A DNA stretch of 47,038 nucleotides, taken from positions 1-47,038 of the IMG/VR virus record IMGVR_UViG_3300025168_000146; one strand, 5' to 3'. Both the position numbers and the translations under genes were made by a program. Every line of letters begins with the position of its first letter. Within the stretch, counting starts at the first letter, position 1. The notes under the pieces were generated by a model, which saw only the letters and a program-made list of their open reading frames with translations, searched no databases and was not told the origin of the DNA. Source of the stretch: a virus. Of this stretch, positions 34,448 to 41,911 are shown one piece after another.

Positions 34448-36313
34448 ATGTTACAAGGTTCGATGTTTCCTCCAAAAAGTTCATGGTCTGTTCCTGCTAT
34501 TTTTCCTCAGTTCTCTGATACAGAAACAATAGCAGTAGACTTAGAAACTTATGACCCTCATCTTATGACTTGTGGTCCAGGATGGGCTACAGGTAGGGGT
34601 TATGTAGTCGGGGTAGGAATAGCTACAAAAGATTGGCAAGGCTATTTTCCTATACGTCACGAGGGTGGAGGAAACCTTGACGAAGGTCTTGTACTTAGGT
34701 GGTTGAAAAATACTCTATCGTCTGAAAAACGTGAAGTTATTTTCCACAACTCACTCTACGATGTGGGTTGGTTAAGGAGAGAAGGGGTTGATGTAAAAGG
34801 TAAAATACTTGATACTATCGTCGCCGCACCGTTAGTTAACGAAAACAGATATTCTTATTCGTTAGATAACTTAGGTGAGTTTTATTGTAATCAGAAAAAA
34901 GACGAGTCTTTATTACAAGATGCAGCACTAGCGTTTGGGATTAATCCTAAATCAGAAATGTATAAACTACATTCTAAATACGTTGGTCCTTATGGTGAGC
35001 AAGATGCAGCACTAACCTTAAAACTTTGGAATAAGTTAAAGGTTGAGATAGCAGACCAAAACTTAGAAAACATATTAGATATGGAATGTAGGTTAATCCC
35101 TCTATTATTAGAAATGAGATGGAGAGGAGTTAGAGTAGACGAAGAAAAAGCTGATACAGTTAGTAAACGATTATCGATACAAGAACAAAAGATAATGGTG
35201 GAGATTAAAAGACAGTATGGCTCTGAAGTAAACCTTTGGGCTAATGCTTCTTTAGAAGCTATCTTCGAAAAGAATAAACTATGGTTTCCTAGAACAGCTA
35301 AAGGTATGCCTAGTTTCCAAAAAGATTGGTTAGAAGGACATGACCATGAACTACCTCAACTTATTGTTAAAGCTAGAAAACTTAATAAAGCAAGAACTAC
35401 TTTTATCGATAAGATGATTAAAGACCATTGTTTTAACGGCAGGATACACGCAGAAGCACATGCTATGCGTAACGACCGTGGCGGCACGGTCAGTGGTAGG
35501 TTTAGTTATAGTAATCCTAATCTACAACAAGTTCCTGCAAGAGACCCAGAAATAGGTAATTTAATCCGTTCTTTGTTTATACCTGAAGAAGGGTGTAAGT
35601 GGGGTGTATTCGATTACTCTCAACAAGAACCTAGATTAACAGTACATTACGCAGACCAAATGAAGTTAACAGGTGCTCAGGATGCAGTAACACTCTATAC
35701 AGAAGAAAATGCTGACTTTCACCAAATAGTAGCAGATATGGCAAATATACCACGTAAACAAGCTAAAACTATTAACCTTGGTTTGAGTTATGGAATGGGT
35801 AAAGAAAAACTAATTAATGAATTAGGTCTAGATGATACGGAAGCTGAAAAGCTTTTTCAACAATATCATGCTAAAGTTCCTTTTATAAGGGCATTACAAG
35901 ACCAATGTGCAAGAGTCGCGATGGATAGAGGTTATATAAAAACCTTTGCTGGAAGACGTTGCCGTTTCGATTTATGGGAAAGTAGATACGAACGCACTCT
36001 ACCTCTACCATTAGAAGAAGCGAAAGAAAAGTACGGTGATAATTTAAAGCGTTCATATACATATAAAGCCCTAAATCGTTTAATACAAGGCTCAGCTGCT
36101 GATATGACAAAATTAGCTATGCTCGGTCTATGGGAGGAAGGAATAGTTCCTCACCTACAAGTCCACGATGAAGTTGATATTTCAATAGAGAACACAGAAC
36201 AAGCCAACACAGTAACAAGAATAATGGAGAACTGTGTAAAACTTGCTGTACCCCTATTAGTGGACCAAGAACTAGGAACGTCATGGGGCGAAACAGAGGA
36301 AATAAAAAGATGA
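34448..36313 (+). CDS. polA: DNA polymerase I (family A) with 3'-5' exonuclease
   Basis: 621 residues. Exonuclease motifs: Asp31 and Glu33 (AVDLETYD), Asn101 to Asp105 (FHNSLYDVGWL), Tyr182 and Asp186 (YGEQDAAL). Polymerase motif A Asp389 (GVFDYSQQEPRL), motif B RKQAKTINLGLSYGMG with Lys440, motif C His573-Asp-Glu575 (LQVHDEVDI). All catalytic residues are intact; there is no 5'-3' exonuclease domain, as in T7. The residue matching E. coli Phe762 is Leu444 (INLGL). It is the replicative polymerase. ATGA overlap with the following HTH gene. Confidence 0.97.
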   Translation: MLQGSMFPPKSSWSVPAIFPQFSDTETIAVDLETYDPHLMTCGPGWATGRGYVVGVGIATKDWQGYFPIRHEGGGNLDEGLVLRWLKNTLSSEKREVIFHNSLYDVGWLRREGVDVKGKILDTIVAAPLVNENRYSYSLDNLGEFYCNQKKDESLLQDAALAFGINPKSEMYKLHSKYVGPYGEQDAALTLKLWNKLKVEIADQNLENILDMECRLIPLLLEMRWRGVRVDEEKADTVSKRLSIQEQKIMVEIKRQYGSEVNLWANASLEAIFEKNKLWFPRTAKGMPSFQKDWLEGHDHELPQLIVKARKLNKARTTFIDKMIKDHCFNGRIHAEAHAMRNDRGGTVSGRFSYSNPNLQQVPARDPEIGNLIRSLFIPEEGCKWGVFDYSQQEPRLTVHYADQMKLTGAQDAVTLYTEENADFHQIVADMANIPRKQAKTINLGLSYGMGKEKLINELGLDDTEAEKLFQQYHAKVPFIRALQDQCARVAMDRGYIKTFAGRRCRFDLWESRYERTLPLPLEEAKEKYGDNLKRSYTYKALNRLIQGSAADMTKLAMLGLWEEGIVPHLQVHDEVDISIENTEQANTVTRIMENCVKLAVPLLVDQELGTSWGETEEIKR

Positions 36314-36648
36314 AAGGTATCTCAGAAATAAAAGCTAAAGAAAACTCCATTAAATACAGAACTATGTATGAAAAATGGTCAGAAGAAAAAACTACTCTAG
36401 AACAATTAGGTAAAGAGTATGACATAACAAAACAACGTATGTGGCAAATAGTTACACGTTGTAAACTCGGTGACGGAGATTATTACTATGGTGTACAAAT
36501 AGCACGTAATAAATGGGCAGAATTAAAGTCACTCTACTCGGATGTTGAACAAACACAAAGGGCTTTTAATGAATGGTTAGGTGAGCGAGACGTCAAACTA
36601 GCTTCGGACAACCAAAAAGTTGCTCCGCATACAGGATGGAACTGGTAA
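36310..36648 (+). CDS. HTH protein with sigma-region-4-like helix-turn-helix
   Basis: 112 residues from the ATGA overlap at 36310. Residues about 27-60 (KTTLEQLGKEYDITKQRMWQ, then IVTRCK) read as the helix-turn-helix of sigma-70 region 4: a T-L-E-x-L-G-x-x-x-x-I-T-x-Q-R-x-x-Q-I pattern. No region 2 is present, so it is not a full sigma factor. It could bind a -35-like or activator box, perhaps the composite element found in the two gaps. This link is inference. Confidence 0.7.
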   Translation: MKGISEIKAKENSIKYRTMYEKWSEEKTTLEQLGKEYDITKQRMWQIVTRCKLGDGDYYYGVQIARNKWAELKSLYSDVEQTQRAFNEWLGERDVKLASDNQKVAPHTGWNW

Positions 36649-36815
36649 GCTATATTTTAGCCGATTTAGAAAAAATCGGTCTCCTCAGACGCCACAGGTT
36701 AAACGTTCGGAGGGTAGTTAAGGGTTTAGGCTCGGAAAGATATAAAATTAAACGTACATCTTTTGATAATAGCCTAGTGCTTTACTTTGGTGTTTTTCTC
36801 CTTTACCCTATATAA
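36636..36815 (+). CDS. Small basic protein with hydrophobic C-terminus
   Basis: 59 residues, starts 13 bases inside the HTH gene and stops exactly where the next gene begins (TAA directly followed by ATG). It begins MELVSYILADLEKIGLLRRH, has a basic middle (RRVVKGLGSERYKIKRTS) and ends in a hydrophobic tail (LVLYFGVFLLYPI). The exact fit between neighbours is the main evidence. The tail-coding DNA contains TAGTGCTTTACTTT, identical to the early promoter box, so tail or promoter may be the real signal. Confidence 0.5.
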   Translation: MELVSYILADLEKIGLLRRHRLNVRRVVKGLGSERYKIKRTSFDNSLVLYFGVFLLYPI

Positions 36816-37517
36816 ATGGCTAAAATATATGAAATAACAAACGCAGAGTACTTAAACACTTCGAAAGGTTTATGTATTGAATGTAACAAAAAATATATTC
36901 CACCTAAAAGTCAAAAATATTGTAGTACTAAATGCAGCGTACTTCATTTTGCTAAATTAACAGGAAAAAGCGACCCTGACCATATATCGAAATGTGTTCA
37001 ATGTTTAAAAGAATATAAACACAGTGACCCTAAATCTGTTTCAGCTTATTGTTCTCAAACATGTAAGAAAAATGCAATATATTCTGAGAAAAAATCAGAC
37101 TTTAGTAAAAAGAAAGTAACAGGAGGTTTACGTAACGACGGTAATAAAACAACTAGTGAATGGATGCAAGGTGGCGTACTTTTACCACAACAATTATTAG
37201 ATGTATTAGAGTTTGCTCCTAGTAATGCAATTTGGGAAGATATACACGAAATAGATAGAATAATACAAGAAGAGTTACCTGTCGCAACTTATGCTGACGG
37301 AACAGCTTATGTTTCTGAAGTTCCTCACTATATTACAAAACAACAACATATTCACGAATTAATTATGATGGATAGAGGACTATCTAGAAAACAGGTTGGA
37401 AAAACTAATCTACTCGAACTAACAGAAAAAGGAAATTTAAATAAATATGGCAAAAGAAAAAAATCTTTGGCTTCTGATGAGGACGAATCTACCGAATATC
37501 CATCTACAAAGGATTGA
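36816..37517 (+). CDS. Zinc-binding protein with two Cys4-type clusters
   Basis: 233 residues. The first cluster is CIECNKKYIPPKSQKYCSTKC and the second CVQCLKEY...SAYCSQTCK; both are C-x2-C ... C-x3/4-C zinc knuckle or ribbon forms. The C-terminal part contains HYITKQQHIHELIMMDRG and ends in an acidic Ser-rich tail. No ribosome site is visible before the ATG, which directly follows the previous stop, so reinitiation or a leaderless message is needed. The last 71 bases overlap the nuclease gene. Nucleic-acid binding is likely. Confidence 0.7.
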   Translation: MAKIYEITNAEYLNTSKGLCIECNKKYIPPKSQKYCSTKCSVLHFAKLTGKSDPDHISKCVQCLKEYKHSDPKSVSAYCSQTCKKNAIYSEKKSDFSKKKVTGGLRNDGNKTTSEWMQGGVLLPQQLLDVLEFAPSNAIWEDIHEIDRIIQEELPVATYADGTAYVSEVPHYITKQQHIHELIMMDRGLSRKQVGKTNLLELTEKGNLNKYGKRKKSLASDEDESTEYPSTKD

Positions 37518-37836
37518 GACTGGAATGACAGGGGCAGGTGTTCCTGATGTTAACGGTTGTGCTAAAGGTAAAGAGTTTTGGGTAGAATTAAAAGAAATAC
37601 ATTCAGGAAATAAACTTACTCTACGACCAATGCAAATTTCTTGGTTAGCCAAACGTGCTTCATACGGTGGTCAAGTTTTCGTTATGGCTAGAAAGAACGA
37701 CGAAATCAAACTCTACCATATAGACAGTCTTAGCGGAATACAAGACTTAGTTAAAGAAGGCTACAGCTCGGATGCTCTTGTAACTTTAACTATACCTTAT
37801 AATTGGGACGCTCTTGCTACTGCTTTACTTTCTTAA
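37447..37836 (+). CDS. VRR-NUC family endonuclease (Holliday-junction resolvase-like)
   Basis: 129 residues. PD-(D/E)xK core: GAGVPDV (Asp34), then FWVELKE (Glu47, Lys49), followed by LRPMQISWLAKRASYGGQV, the characteristic VRR-NUC extension. Phage members cut branched DNA such as Holliday junctions or replication forks. The start lies 71 bases inside the zinc protein gene. The 3' end carries an early promoter box (37824), so the last codons and regulation overlap. Confidence 0.88.
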   Translation: MAKEKNLWLLMRTNLPNIHLQRIETGMTGAGVPDVNGCAKGKEFWVELKEIHSGNKLTLRPMQISWLAKRASYGGQVFVMARKNDEIKLYHIDSLSGIQDLVKEGYSSDALVTLTIPYNWDALATALLS

Positions 37837-37852
37837 CTTTGCTACCTATAAT
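37824..37852 (+). promoter_or_regulatory. Early promoter, module 3
   Basis: CTGCTTTACT with TTTACT at 37824-37829, exactly 17 bases, TATAAT (37847-37852). It overlaps the last codons of the nuclease gene. The leader AGAAAGGAGAAATAT leads to the ATG at 37904. One of the best-matching members. Confidence 0.85.
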
Positions 37853-37883
37853 GGTAAGCGTACTAATTAAGGTACGACCATTA
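37849..37883 (+). promoter_or_regulatory. Inverted repeat over -10 box and 5' leader of the DUF932 gene
   Basis: TAATGGT (37849-37855) pairs with ACCATTA (37877-37883), and CGTAC (37859-37863) with GTACG (37872-37876), leaving AAG as a bulge and TAATTAAG as loop. The predicted transcript starts near 37859. It may be an operator on DNA, or CGTAC/GTACG may cap the 5' end of the RNA. Confidence 0.6.
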
Positions 37884-37903
37884 TTTATAGAAAGGAGAAA
37901 TAT

Positions 37904-38932
37904 ATGGCACATCAAGTAGAAACGATGGCGTGGGCTAACGATGTTCCTTGGCACGGTTTAGGTGTTAAGGTTGATTCGAATCTCACTCCATTGCAAATGC
38001 AGGAGGCAGCACAGCTAGACTGGACAGTTAGTAAACGTCCAAGCTATACGCTAGACGCCCCCGAGTGGAGCGAAGATGTAGGTATAATCCAAGCGGAGAA
38101 TACTTTTCACATCGTTCGTGATTCTGATAACCGAATACTATCGCATTGCGGTAAGGACTATGTCCCTATCCAAAACGCTGATGTATTTAAGTTCTTTAAA
38201 AACTTTACAGATGCAGGTCACATGACTATGGAAACTGCAGGTAGTTTAAAAGACGGCGGAGAAATTTGGGGTTTAGCTAAAATCTCAGAAGACTTCGAAC
38301 TGGCGGGAGACGACCAAATAAAAGGTTATCTTCTTATTAATCAACCCCATATCGTTGGCAGGTCTATGACCATTAAGCTTACACCTATAAGAGTTGTATG
38401 TAATAACACACTTACAATGGCTTTACAGCAAGGTAATACAGCGTCATTTCGTATGCCACACGTTAAAGAGTTCGGTAGTGATGTTATGCAAGCAGCAGAA
38501 GAAGCTTTAGGCTTATCTGCATCTGCTATGACAGAGTTTAGAAATAACGCTACTCTACTTTCTAAAGCAAAAGCTAAGCATTCTGATGTGCTTGACTATG
38601 TTAGTGAGATATACCAACCCTTAATGATTGCTGACTATAGGCGTGACCAACTGCTTAGAGCAGAAGGCAAACTTATAGGTATGCAAGAACCTCTAACGGA
38701 GAAACTTAACAAGTTCCCTTCATTAGTAATGGAAGCTTTAGACCGTTCTCCAGGAGCACAGCTAAAGTCTGCCAAAGGTACTTGGTGGGGAGCACTTAAT
38801 GCAGTTACTTATGTTGAAGACCATTTACGTGAGTCTCAAACCGAAGGTAACGCACTTCATAGTGCATGGTTCGGAGCCGCAGCTAATCGTAAAAGCAAAG
38901 CGTTAAGCCTAGCTGTAACGAGGGCTGCTTAA
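37904..38932 (+). CDS. DUF932 phage/plasmid-like protein
   Basis: 342 residues. The N-terminus MAHQVETMAWANDVPWHGLG, then DWTVSKRP and HIVRDSDNRILSHCGKDYVP, is the DUF932 family, widely present in phages, plasmids and integrative elements. The later LTPIRVVCNNTLTMAL is also characteristic. Its biochemical role is not established; it is often close to replication and nuclease genes. It has its own early promoter. Overlaps the following start by one base. Confidence 0.88.
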   Translation: MAHQVETMAWANDVPWHGLGVKVDSNLTPLQMQEAAQLDWTVSKRPSYTLDAPEWSEDVGIIQAENTFHIVRDSDNRILSHCGKDYVPIQNADVFKFFKNFTDAGHMTMETAGSLKDGGEIWGLAKISEDFELAGDDQIKGYLLINQPHIVGRSMTIKLTPIRVVCNNTLTMALQQGNTASFRMPHVKEFGSDVMQAAEEALGLSASAMTEFRNNATLLSKAKAKHSDVLDYVSEIYQPLMIADYRRDQLLRAEGKLIGMQEPLTEKLNKFPSLVMEALDRSPGAQLKSAKGTWWGALNAVTYVEDHLRESQTEGNALHSAWFGAAANRKSKALSLAVTRAA

Positions 38933-39165
38933 TGTCCGACCCTAAATCATATATCGTAGACGGAGAAGTTTTAGGTATGGTTTGGGCGGCACTCTACGAA
39001 GGAGCCAACGATGAGTTGGCTCGTGTAGTGTCCGACACCATGATTAACCAAGGCTGTCAAGAAGTACAGGGGGTTACAGACCCTTCTTTAATTCTTATGT
39101 TTTGGAAAAACTACTTAGAAGATAATAATTTAGTAACATTTACAGATACCAAGGAGGTACATTAA
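38932..39165 (+). CDS. Small hypothetical protein
   Basis: 77 residues, joined by TAATG to the DUF932 gene and to the next gene. The sequence (YIVDGEVLGMVWAALYEGAN, then EVQGVTDPSLILMFWKNYLE) is acidic and helical. No known motif. Co-transcribed with the DUF932 gene, so possibly a partner. Confidence 0.6.
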   Translation: MSDPKSYIVDGEVLGMVWAALYEGANDELARVVSDTMINQGCQEVQGVTDPSLILMFWKNYLEDNNLVTFTDTKEVH

Positions 39166-39422
39166 TGGAAGTTAAAATAGATAAGGGGATTCCGCTCCCT
39201 ACTGATATGCGGAATGAACTCAAATATCCGTTTGCCGAAATGGAGGTAGGTGACTCTATCTTTTTTGTATTAGAAGAAGAAGATAACGCTAATCGTATGA
39301 AGAATAGGTTATCTCAAGCTACTAGAACATTCGGTAGGAAGTCTGACCCAGAAAGACATTTTGTAATTCGTTATCGATTAGAAAACGAAATATCAGGCGT
39401 CAGGGTTTGGCGAAAAGATTAA
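39165..39422 (+). CDS. Small conserved phage protein (DUF7303-like)
   Basis: 85 residues. It starts MEVKIDKGIPLPTDMRNELK, then YPFAEMEVGDSIFF, with RLSQATRTFGRK and FVIRYRLENEISGVRVWRK. This is a very common small phage protein with the VGDS-F pattern and a C-terminal G-x-R-V-W-R; I recall the label DUF7303. Function unknown. TAATG overlap with the previous gene and AAGGAGGT as ribosome site. Confidence 0.7.
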   Translation: MEVKIDKGIPLPTDMRNELKYPFAEMEVGDSIFFVLEEEDNANRMKNRLSQATRTFGRKSDPERHFVIRYRLENEISGVRVWRKD

Positions 39423-39453
39423 GTGTTGCTTTATGCGCCGCTCGTAGTACTGC

Positions 39454-39482
39454 TTTACTTTCGTGCGGCTCGTATATACACT
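39454..39482 (+). promoter_or_regulatory. Early promoter, module 4, followed by GCAA-capped hairpin
   Basis: CTGCTTTACT with TTTACT at 39454-39459, 17 bases, TACACT (39477-39482). Just downstream TCTACC-GCAA-GGTAGA (39493-39508) forms a perfect 6-bp stem with a GNRA-type tetraloop near the predicted transcript start. The leader AAAGAAAGGAGAAAGAT precedes the ATG at 39538. Confidence 0.65.
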
Positions 39483-39537
39483 TATACTTGGTTCTACCGC
39501 AAGGTAGATTATATTAACTAAAAGAAAGGAGAAAGAT

Positions 39538-39915
39538 ATGCAAACAGCAACATCTACGCCCTCTAAAAAGAGAGCACCTATCGCAACTGTGAGTAAAACA
39601 GCAGCTGCGAAACCTTTGAGCAAAGCTAAAGTGACAGCAGTGCCTAAACCTTCGAAAGCAGGTAAAGGTTCAGCAAGAACTTTATACAAGTTCACTGGTA
39701 AACAGCCTGAAGGTAAAACACCGCAAATGAATGCGTTAATTACTACTGTGAATGAATGTAAAAAGACTGAGCTTGACTCAGCTAGTTTTACAGCACAGGA
39801 GTTAGTTTCACTGGCTGTGGAAAAAGGTACTTTAACAACAGGTCAAGACCCGTTAAGAATCTTTAGGTTCTATGCGAAAAGACTTGTTGATGAAGGCTAT
39901 TTCGCGAAAGCGTAA
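39538..39915 (+). CDS. Basic-tailed protein with C-terminal winged-helix-like domain
   Basis: 125 residues. The N-terminal 50 residues are Lys/Ala/Pro-rich, like a histone tail (TPSKKRAPIATVSK, AGKGSARTLYKFTG). The C-terminal domain (PQMNALITTVNECKKTELDS, then FTAQELVSLAVEKG, DPLRIFRFYAKRLVDEGYF) resembles a small winged helix. DNA binding is likely. It is a single-gene unit, with its own promoter and a terminator right behind. Confidence 0.65.
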   Translation: MQTATSTPSKKRAPIATVSKTAAAKPLSKAKVTAVPKPSKAGKGSARTLYKFTGKQPEGKTPQMNALITTVNECKKTELDSASFTAQELVSLAVEKGTLTTGQDPLRIFRFYAKRLVDEGYFAKA

Positions 39916-39921
39916 TTAAAC

Positions 39922-39955
39922 AGGTGCATGGGGAAACTTGTGCACCTTATTTTTT
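39922..39955 (+). terminator. Rho-independent terminator
   Basis: AGGTGCA (39922-39928) pairs with TGCACCT (39941-39947), loop of 12 bases, followed by TATTTTTTA. It ends the single-gene unit of the basic winged-helix-like protein. Confidence 0.85.
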
Positions 39956-39966
39956 AGGAAACTATT

Positions 39967-40158
39967 ATGAAAATTCAATTAGAAAAAAGAGATGGATTAG
40001 TACACGATACTAATTTAACAATATTAGCAAAAGCATTATATGTAGCGTTAGACGAAAACGATTTATTACATCAAAATGCTGATGATTTTATGGTAATAAA
40101 TACGGTTTTTGATACTGTACAAGAATTACCTTGGATACAAACAAAAGGTGACGAATGA
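39967..40158 (+). CDS. Small hypothetical protein
   Basis: 63 residues starting MKIQLEKRDGLVHDTNLTIL, acidic C-terminal half (DENDLLHQNADDFMVINTVF). It begins 12 bases after a terminator with no early promoter of its own and a weak ribosome site (TTTTAGGAAACT). Expression may depend on read-through. Ends in an ATGA overlap with a tiny membrane peptide. Confidence 0.5.
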   Translation: MKIQLEKRDGLVHDTNLTILAKALYVALDENDLLHQNADDFMVINTVFDTVQELPWIQTKGDE

Positions 40159-40232
40159 ACGATACAGATAAAGCAGTCCTCGCTTTGGCGTGGTTCTTGT
40201 TAGTGCTTTACTTTGCCGTTTATGTTATATAA
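40155..40232 (+). CDS. Possible 25-residue membrane peptide
   Basis: MNDTDKAVLALAWFLLVLYF followed by AVYVI. A single hydrophobic helix starting at an ATGA overlap. The same DNA contains the early promoter (40207-40235), so it may be an accidental frame. The tail LVLYF recurs in the 59-residue frame at 36636, because the promoter box GTGCTTTACTTT encodes it in this phase. Confidence 0.3.
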   Translation: MNDTDKAVLALAWFLLVLYFAVYVI

Positions 40233-40235
40233 AAT
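40207..40235 (+). promoter_or_regulatory. Early promoter, module 5
   Basis: GTGCTTTACT with TTTACT at 40207-40212, 17 bases, TAAAAT (40230-40235). The leader AAGAAAGGAGAAATGTT precedes the ATG at 40269. Confidence 0.7.
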
Positions 40236-40268
40236 ATAAGTATAACTATTTAAGAAAGGAGAAATGTT

Positions 40269-40493
40269 ATGACAGATAGAACTATGCCGAAGGGCTTACA
40301 AATACTTGACTCTGAACCAACTGAGGTTAAAAACCCTTATACAGGTGAAGCAGTTACTCTAGAACCTGATGCGATGGCAGTCTACGATATGATAAAAGGT
40401 AGCGAAGCTATGAACTTACATCAATATGTCCGCGAAGGGCTTGATTGGTTTAAACAACATGAACCTAAAGCCTATATGGTTTTACTAGACTAG
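40269..40493 (+). CDS. Small conserved phage protein
   Basis: 74 residues starting MTDRTMPKGLQILDSEPTEV. The sequence KNPYTGEAVTLEPDAMAVYD followed by EGLDWFKQHEPKAYMVLLD looks like a small conserved phage protein; function unknown to me. Acidic. First gene of a unit of five overlapping small genes. Confidence 0.65.
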   Translation: MTDRTMPKGLQILDSEPTEVKNPYTGEAVTLEPDAMAVYDMIKGSEAMNLHQYVREGLDWFKQHEPKAYMVLLD

Positions 40494-40502
40494 GAGTTAA
40501 TT

Positions 40503-40751
40503 ATGAAAGATGAAAGATATATTTATACCGCAACCGAGCATTCTGTTGACGTTAGAAACTATAAAATAACTTCAAATAGACAATTAACTAAAGGTGAGGT
40601 TATGGATGCTATTTGTTTACCTGATATTCAAAAACCACATCATACTGTTACAGAAGATGGTGTTAGAACTACTTATATGGGTACTGATTACGGTGATGAT
40701 TGTCAGTTTGTTATTAACGAAGGTAATATAAAGGAGGATGACCATGCCTAA
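40503..40751 (+). CDS. Small hypothetical protein
   Basis: 82 residues starting MKDERYIYTATEHSVDVRNY, predicted beta-rich (KITSNRQLTKGEVMDAICLP, TYMGTDYGDDCQFVINEG). Preceded by TAGGAGTTAATT. It overlaps the next gene by eight bases. No motif recognised. Confidence 0.6.
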   Translation: MKDERYIYTATEHSVDVRNYKITSNRQLTKGEVMDAICLPDIQKPHHTVTEDGVRTTYMGTDYGDDCQFVINEGNIKEDDHA

Positions 40752-41184
40752 TCATTGTTTTAATAAAATATCTATCAGCGTCGGAGATGCTGATAGTCAG
40801 AGTTTACAAGTATTAATCGAGTCGCTTAAAAGCGAAGAAAATCAAACTGATTTCGATTTCGATGCAATATTACCTATGCCACCAGAATTAGAAGACGTGG
40901 GTTGGTCAGAAGCAGAAGAAATGAATGATATTATAAAAGCTAGGTACAAAAAAGAACACGGCTCTGATAATTGGTACGATTGGCGTGTCAATAATTGGGG
41001 TACTAAATGGAATAGCTATAGTTGTGAAATAGAAGAGGAGGACGACGATTATGTAGTTTATACATTCGATACCGCATGGGGTCCACCAACAGGAGTTATC
41101 GAAGCGTTACGAGAGCAATGTCCTGATTTTAGTATTAGTGCATTTTATGATGAACCAGGAATGGAAATAGCAGGGTACTACTAA
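40744..41184 (+). CDS. Api92-like / DUF1281 ferredoxin-like-domain protein
   Basis: 146 residues. MPNHCFNKISISVGDADSQS at the start, a long middle with WGTKWNSYSCEIEEE, and YTFDTAWGPPTGVIEALREQ followed by CPDFSISAFYDEPGMEIAGY. This is the Api92-like/YubB (DUF1281) fold seen on plasmids and phages; role unknown. I take the ATG at 40744, because AAGGAGG ends right against the other ATG at 40738. Confidence 0.85.
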   Translation: MPNHCFNKISISVGDADSQSLQVLIESLKSEENQTDFDFDAILPMPPELEDVGWSEAEEMNDIIKARYKKEHGSDNWYDWRVNNWGTKWNSYSCEIEEEDDDYVVYTFDTAWGPPTGVIEALREQCPDFSISAFYDEPGMEIAGYY

Positions 41185-41414
41185 TGACAATACTTATACA
41201 TAAAACAGAAGCATCAAGACTAGCTTATGAGGTTAGTAAACTTAATATTCGAGAGACATGGGAGTTCGTAGATACACTTAAAAATCTTGAAGATATTACA
41301 GATGCCACAGGTCAAGGCAACTATAATTTTTCAGGAGTTAAACAACGAATTGCATTTCATTTAGAAGAGGTAGATGAATGGGATATGTTAGAGGAGGTAT
41401 CTAATGAAACTTAA
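41184..41414 (+). CDS. Small hypothetical protein
   Basis: 76 residues, TAATG-coupled to the DUF1281-like gene. Helical, acidic (SRLAYEVSKLNIRETWEFVD, FHLEEVDEWDMLEEV). The end overlaps the next gene by 11 bases with GAGGAGGT encoded in its last codons. No family recognised. Confidence 0.6.
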   Translation: MTILIHKTEASRLAYEVSKLNIRETWEFVDTLKNLEDITDATGQGNYNFSGVKQRIAFHLEEVDEWDMLEEVSNET

Positions 41415-41727
41415 AGAATTAATGGCGGAAACTCACCAACTTGTAGAGTTTTTTAACTCTTTAACCGATGTTGATGTAGAGATGATTACTTTTATAGACG
41501 AAGCCTTAGACGAAGGTAAAAGACCTAATTTATCAGTATTCGAACAAAAGTTTAGTAACGATACTAGACCACGTAACGAGTTATTATCTGATATATCTAG
41601 GAAATATTTAGATTATTGGCATAAATATAAACCAGAAACAGCAGGTTTGATTAAACCTACATTATCTTGGTATGACCCTAACCACGAAGGTTATCACGAG
41701 ATAGGGGCACATAAAGGTATCCATTAA
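41404..41727 (+). CDS. Small hypothetical helical protein
   Basis: 107 residues starting MKLKELMAETHQLVEFFNSL, with ELLSDISRKYLDYWHKYKPE in the middle and a C-terminal HEGYHEIGAHKGIH. Mostly helical and acidic. Start set by AGAGGAGGTATCTA. Last gene of the unit started at 40207. Function unknown. Confidence 0.6.
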   Translation: MKLKELMAETHQLVEFFNSLTDVDVEMITFIDEALDEGKRPNLSVFEQKFSNDTRPRNELLSDISRKYLDYWHKYKPETAGLIKPTLSWYDPNHEGYHEIGAHKGIH

Positions 41728-41748
41728 TGGCTACCTTCATAAAGCTGC

Positions 41749-41777
41749 TTTATAATGGTAATAGTGGTATATATAAT
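41749..41777 (+). promoter_or_regulatory. Early promoter, module 6
   Basis: CTGCTTTATAAT with TTTATA at 41749-41754, exactly 17 bases, TATAAT (41772-41777). The transcript would start near 41784. The usual leader AAGAAAGGAGAAATAT appears only at 41965-41980 before the gene at 41981, so this unit has an untranslated or tiny-gene leader of almost 200 bases. Confidence 0.85.
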
Positions 41778-41785
41778 ATACTTAT

Positions 41786-41911
41786 ATGTTAAAACTATAC
41801 AAGAATGATTTTACGAGTCCCGATAGAGATTTTTATAGTTTATCTTTATCAGGCGAACGTGTGACTAGGATTGAACCTTATGAAATCCTCTTAAAAGCGA
41901 GGTTAGGTTAA
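41786..41911 (+). CDS. Possible 41-residue leader peptide or leaderless gene
   Basis: MLKLYKNDFTSPDRDFYSLS then LSGERVTRIEPYEILLKARL. The ATG lies about two bases after the predicted transcript start of promoter module 6, so translation would need a leaderless start. No ribosome site can exist. The frame is otherwise protein-like in composition. It may be a real short gene, or the region may be a structured leader. Confidence 0.35.
   Translation: MLKLYKNDFTSPDRDFYSLSLSGERVTRIEPYEILLKARLG

Noticed and set aside
36781-36816. Tenth early promoter at TTTACT 36781
   Set aside because: The box is exact but the -10 at 17 bases is TACCCT, and the standard leader is missing; listed only as a remark on the 59-residue frame.
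39438-39472. GCCGC...GCGGC inverted repeat around promoter module 4 as terminator
   Set aside because: Loop of over 20 bases and no U-run; the pair brackets the -35 box and is more likely incidental.
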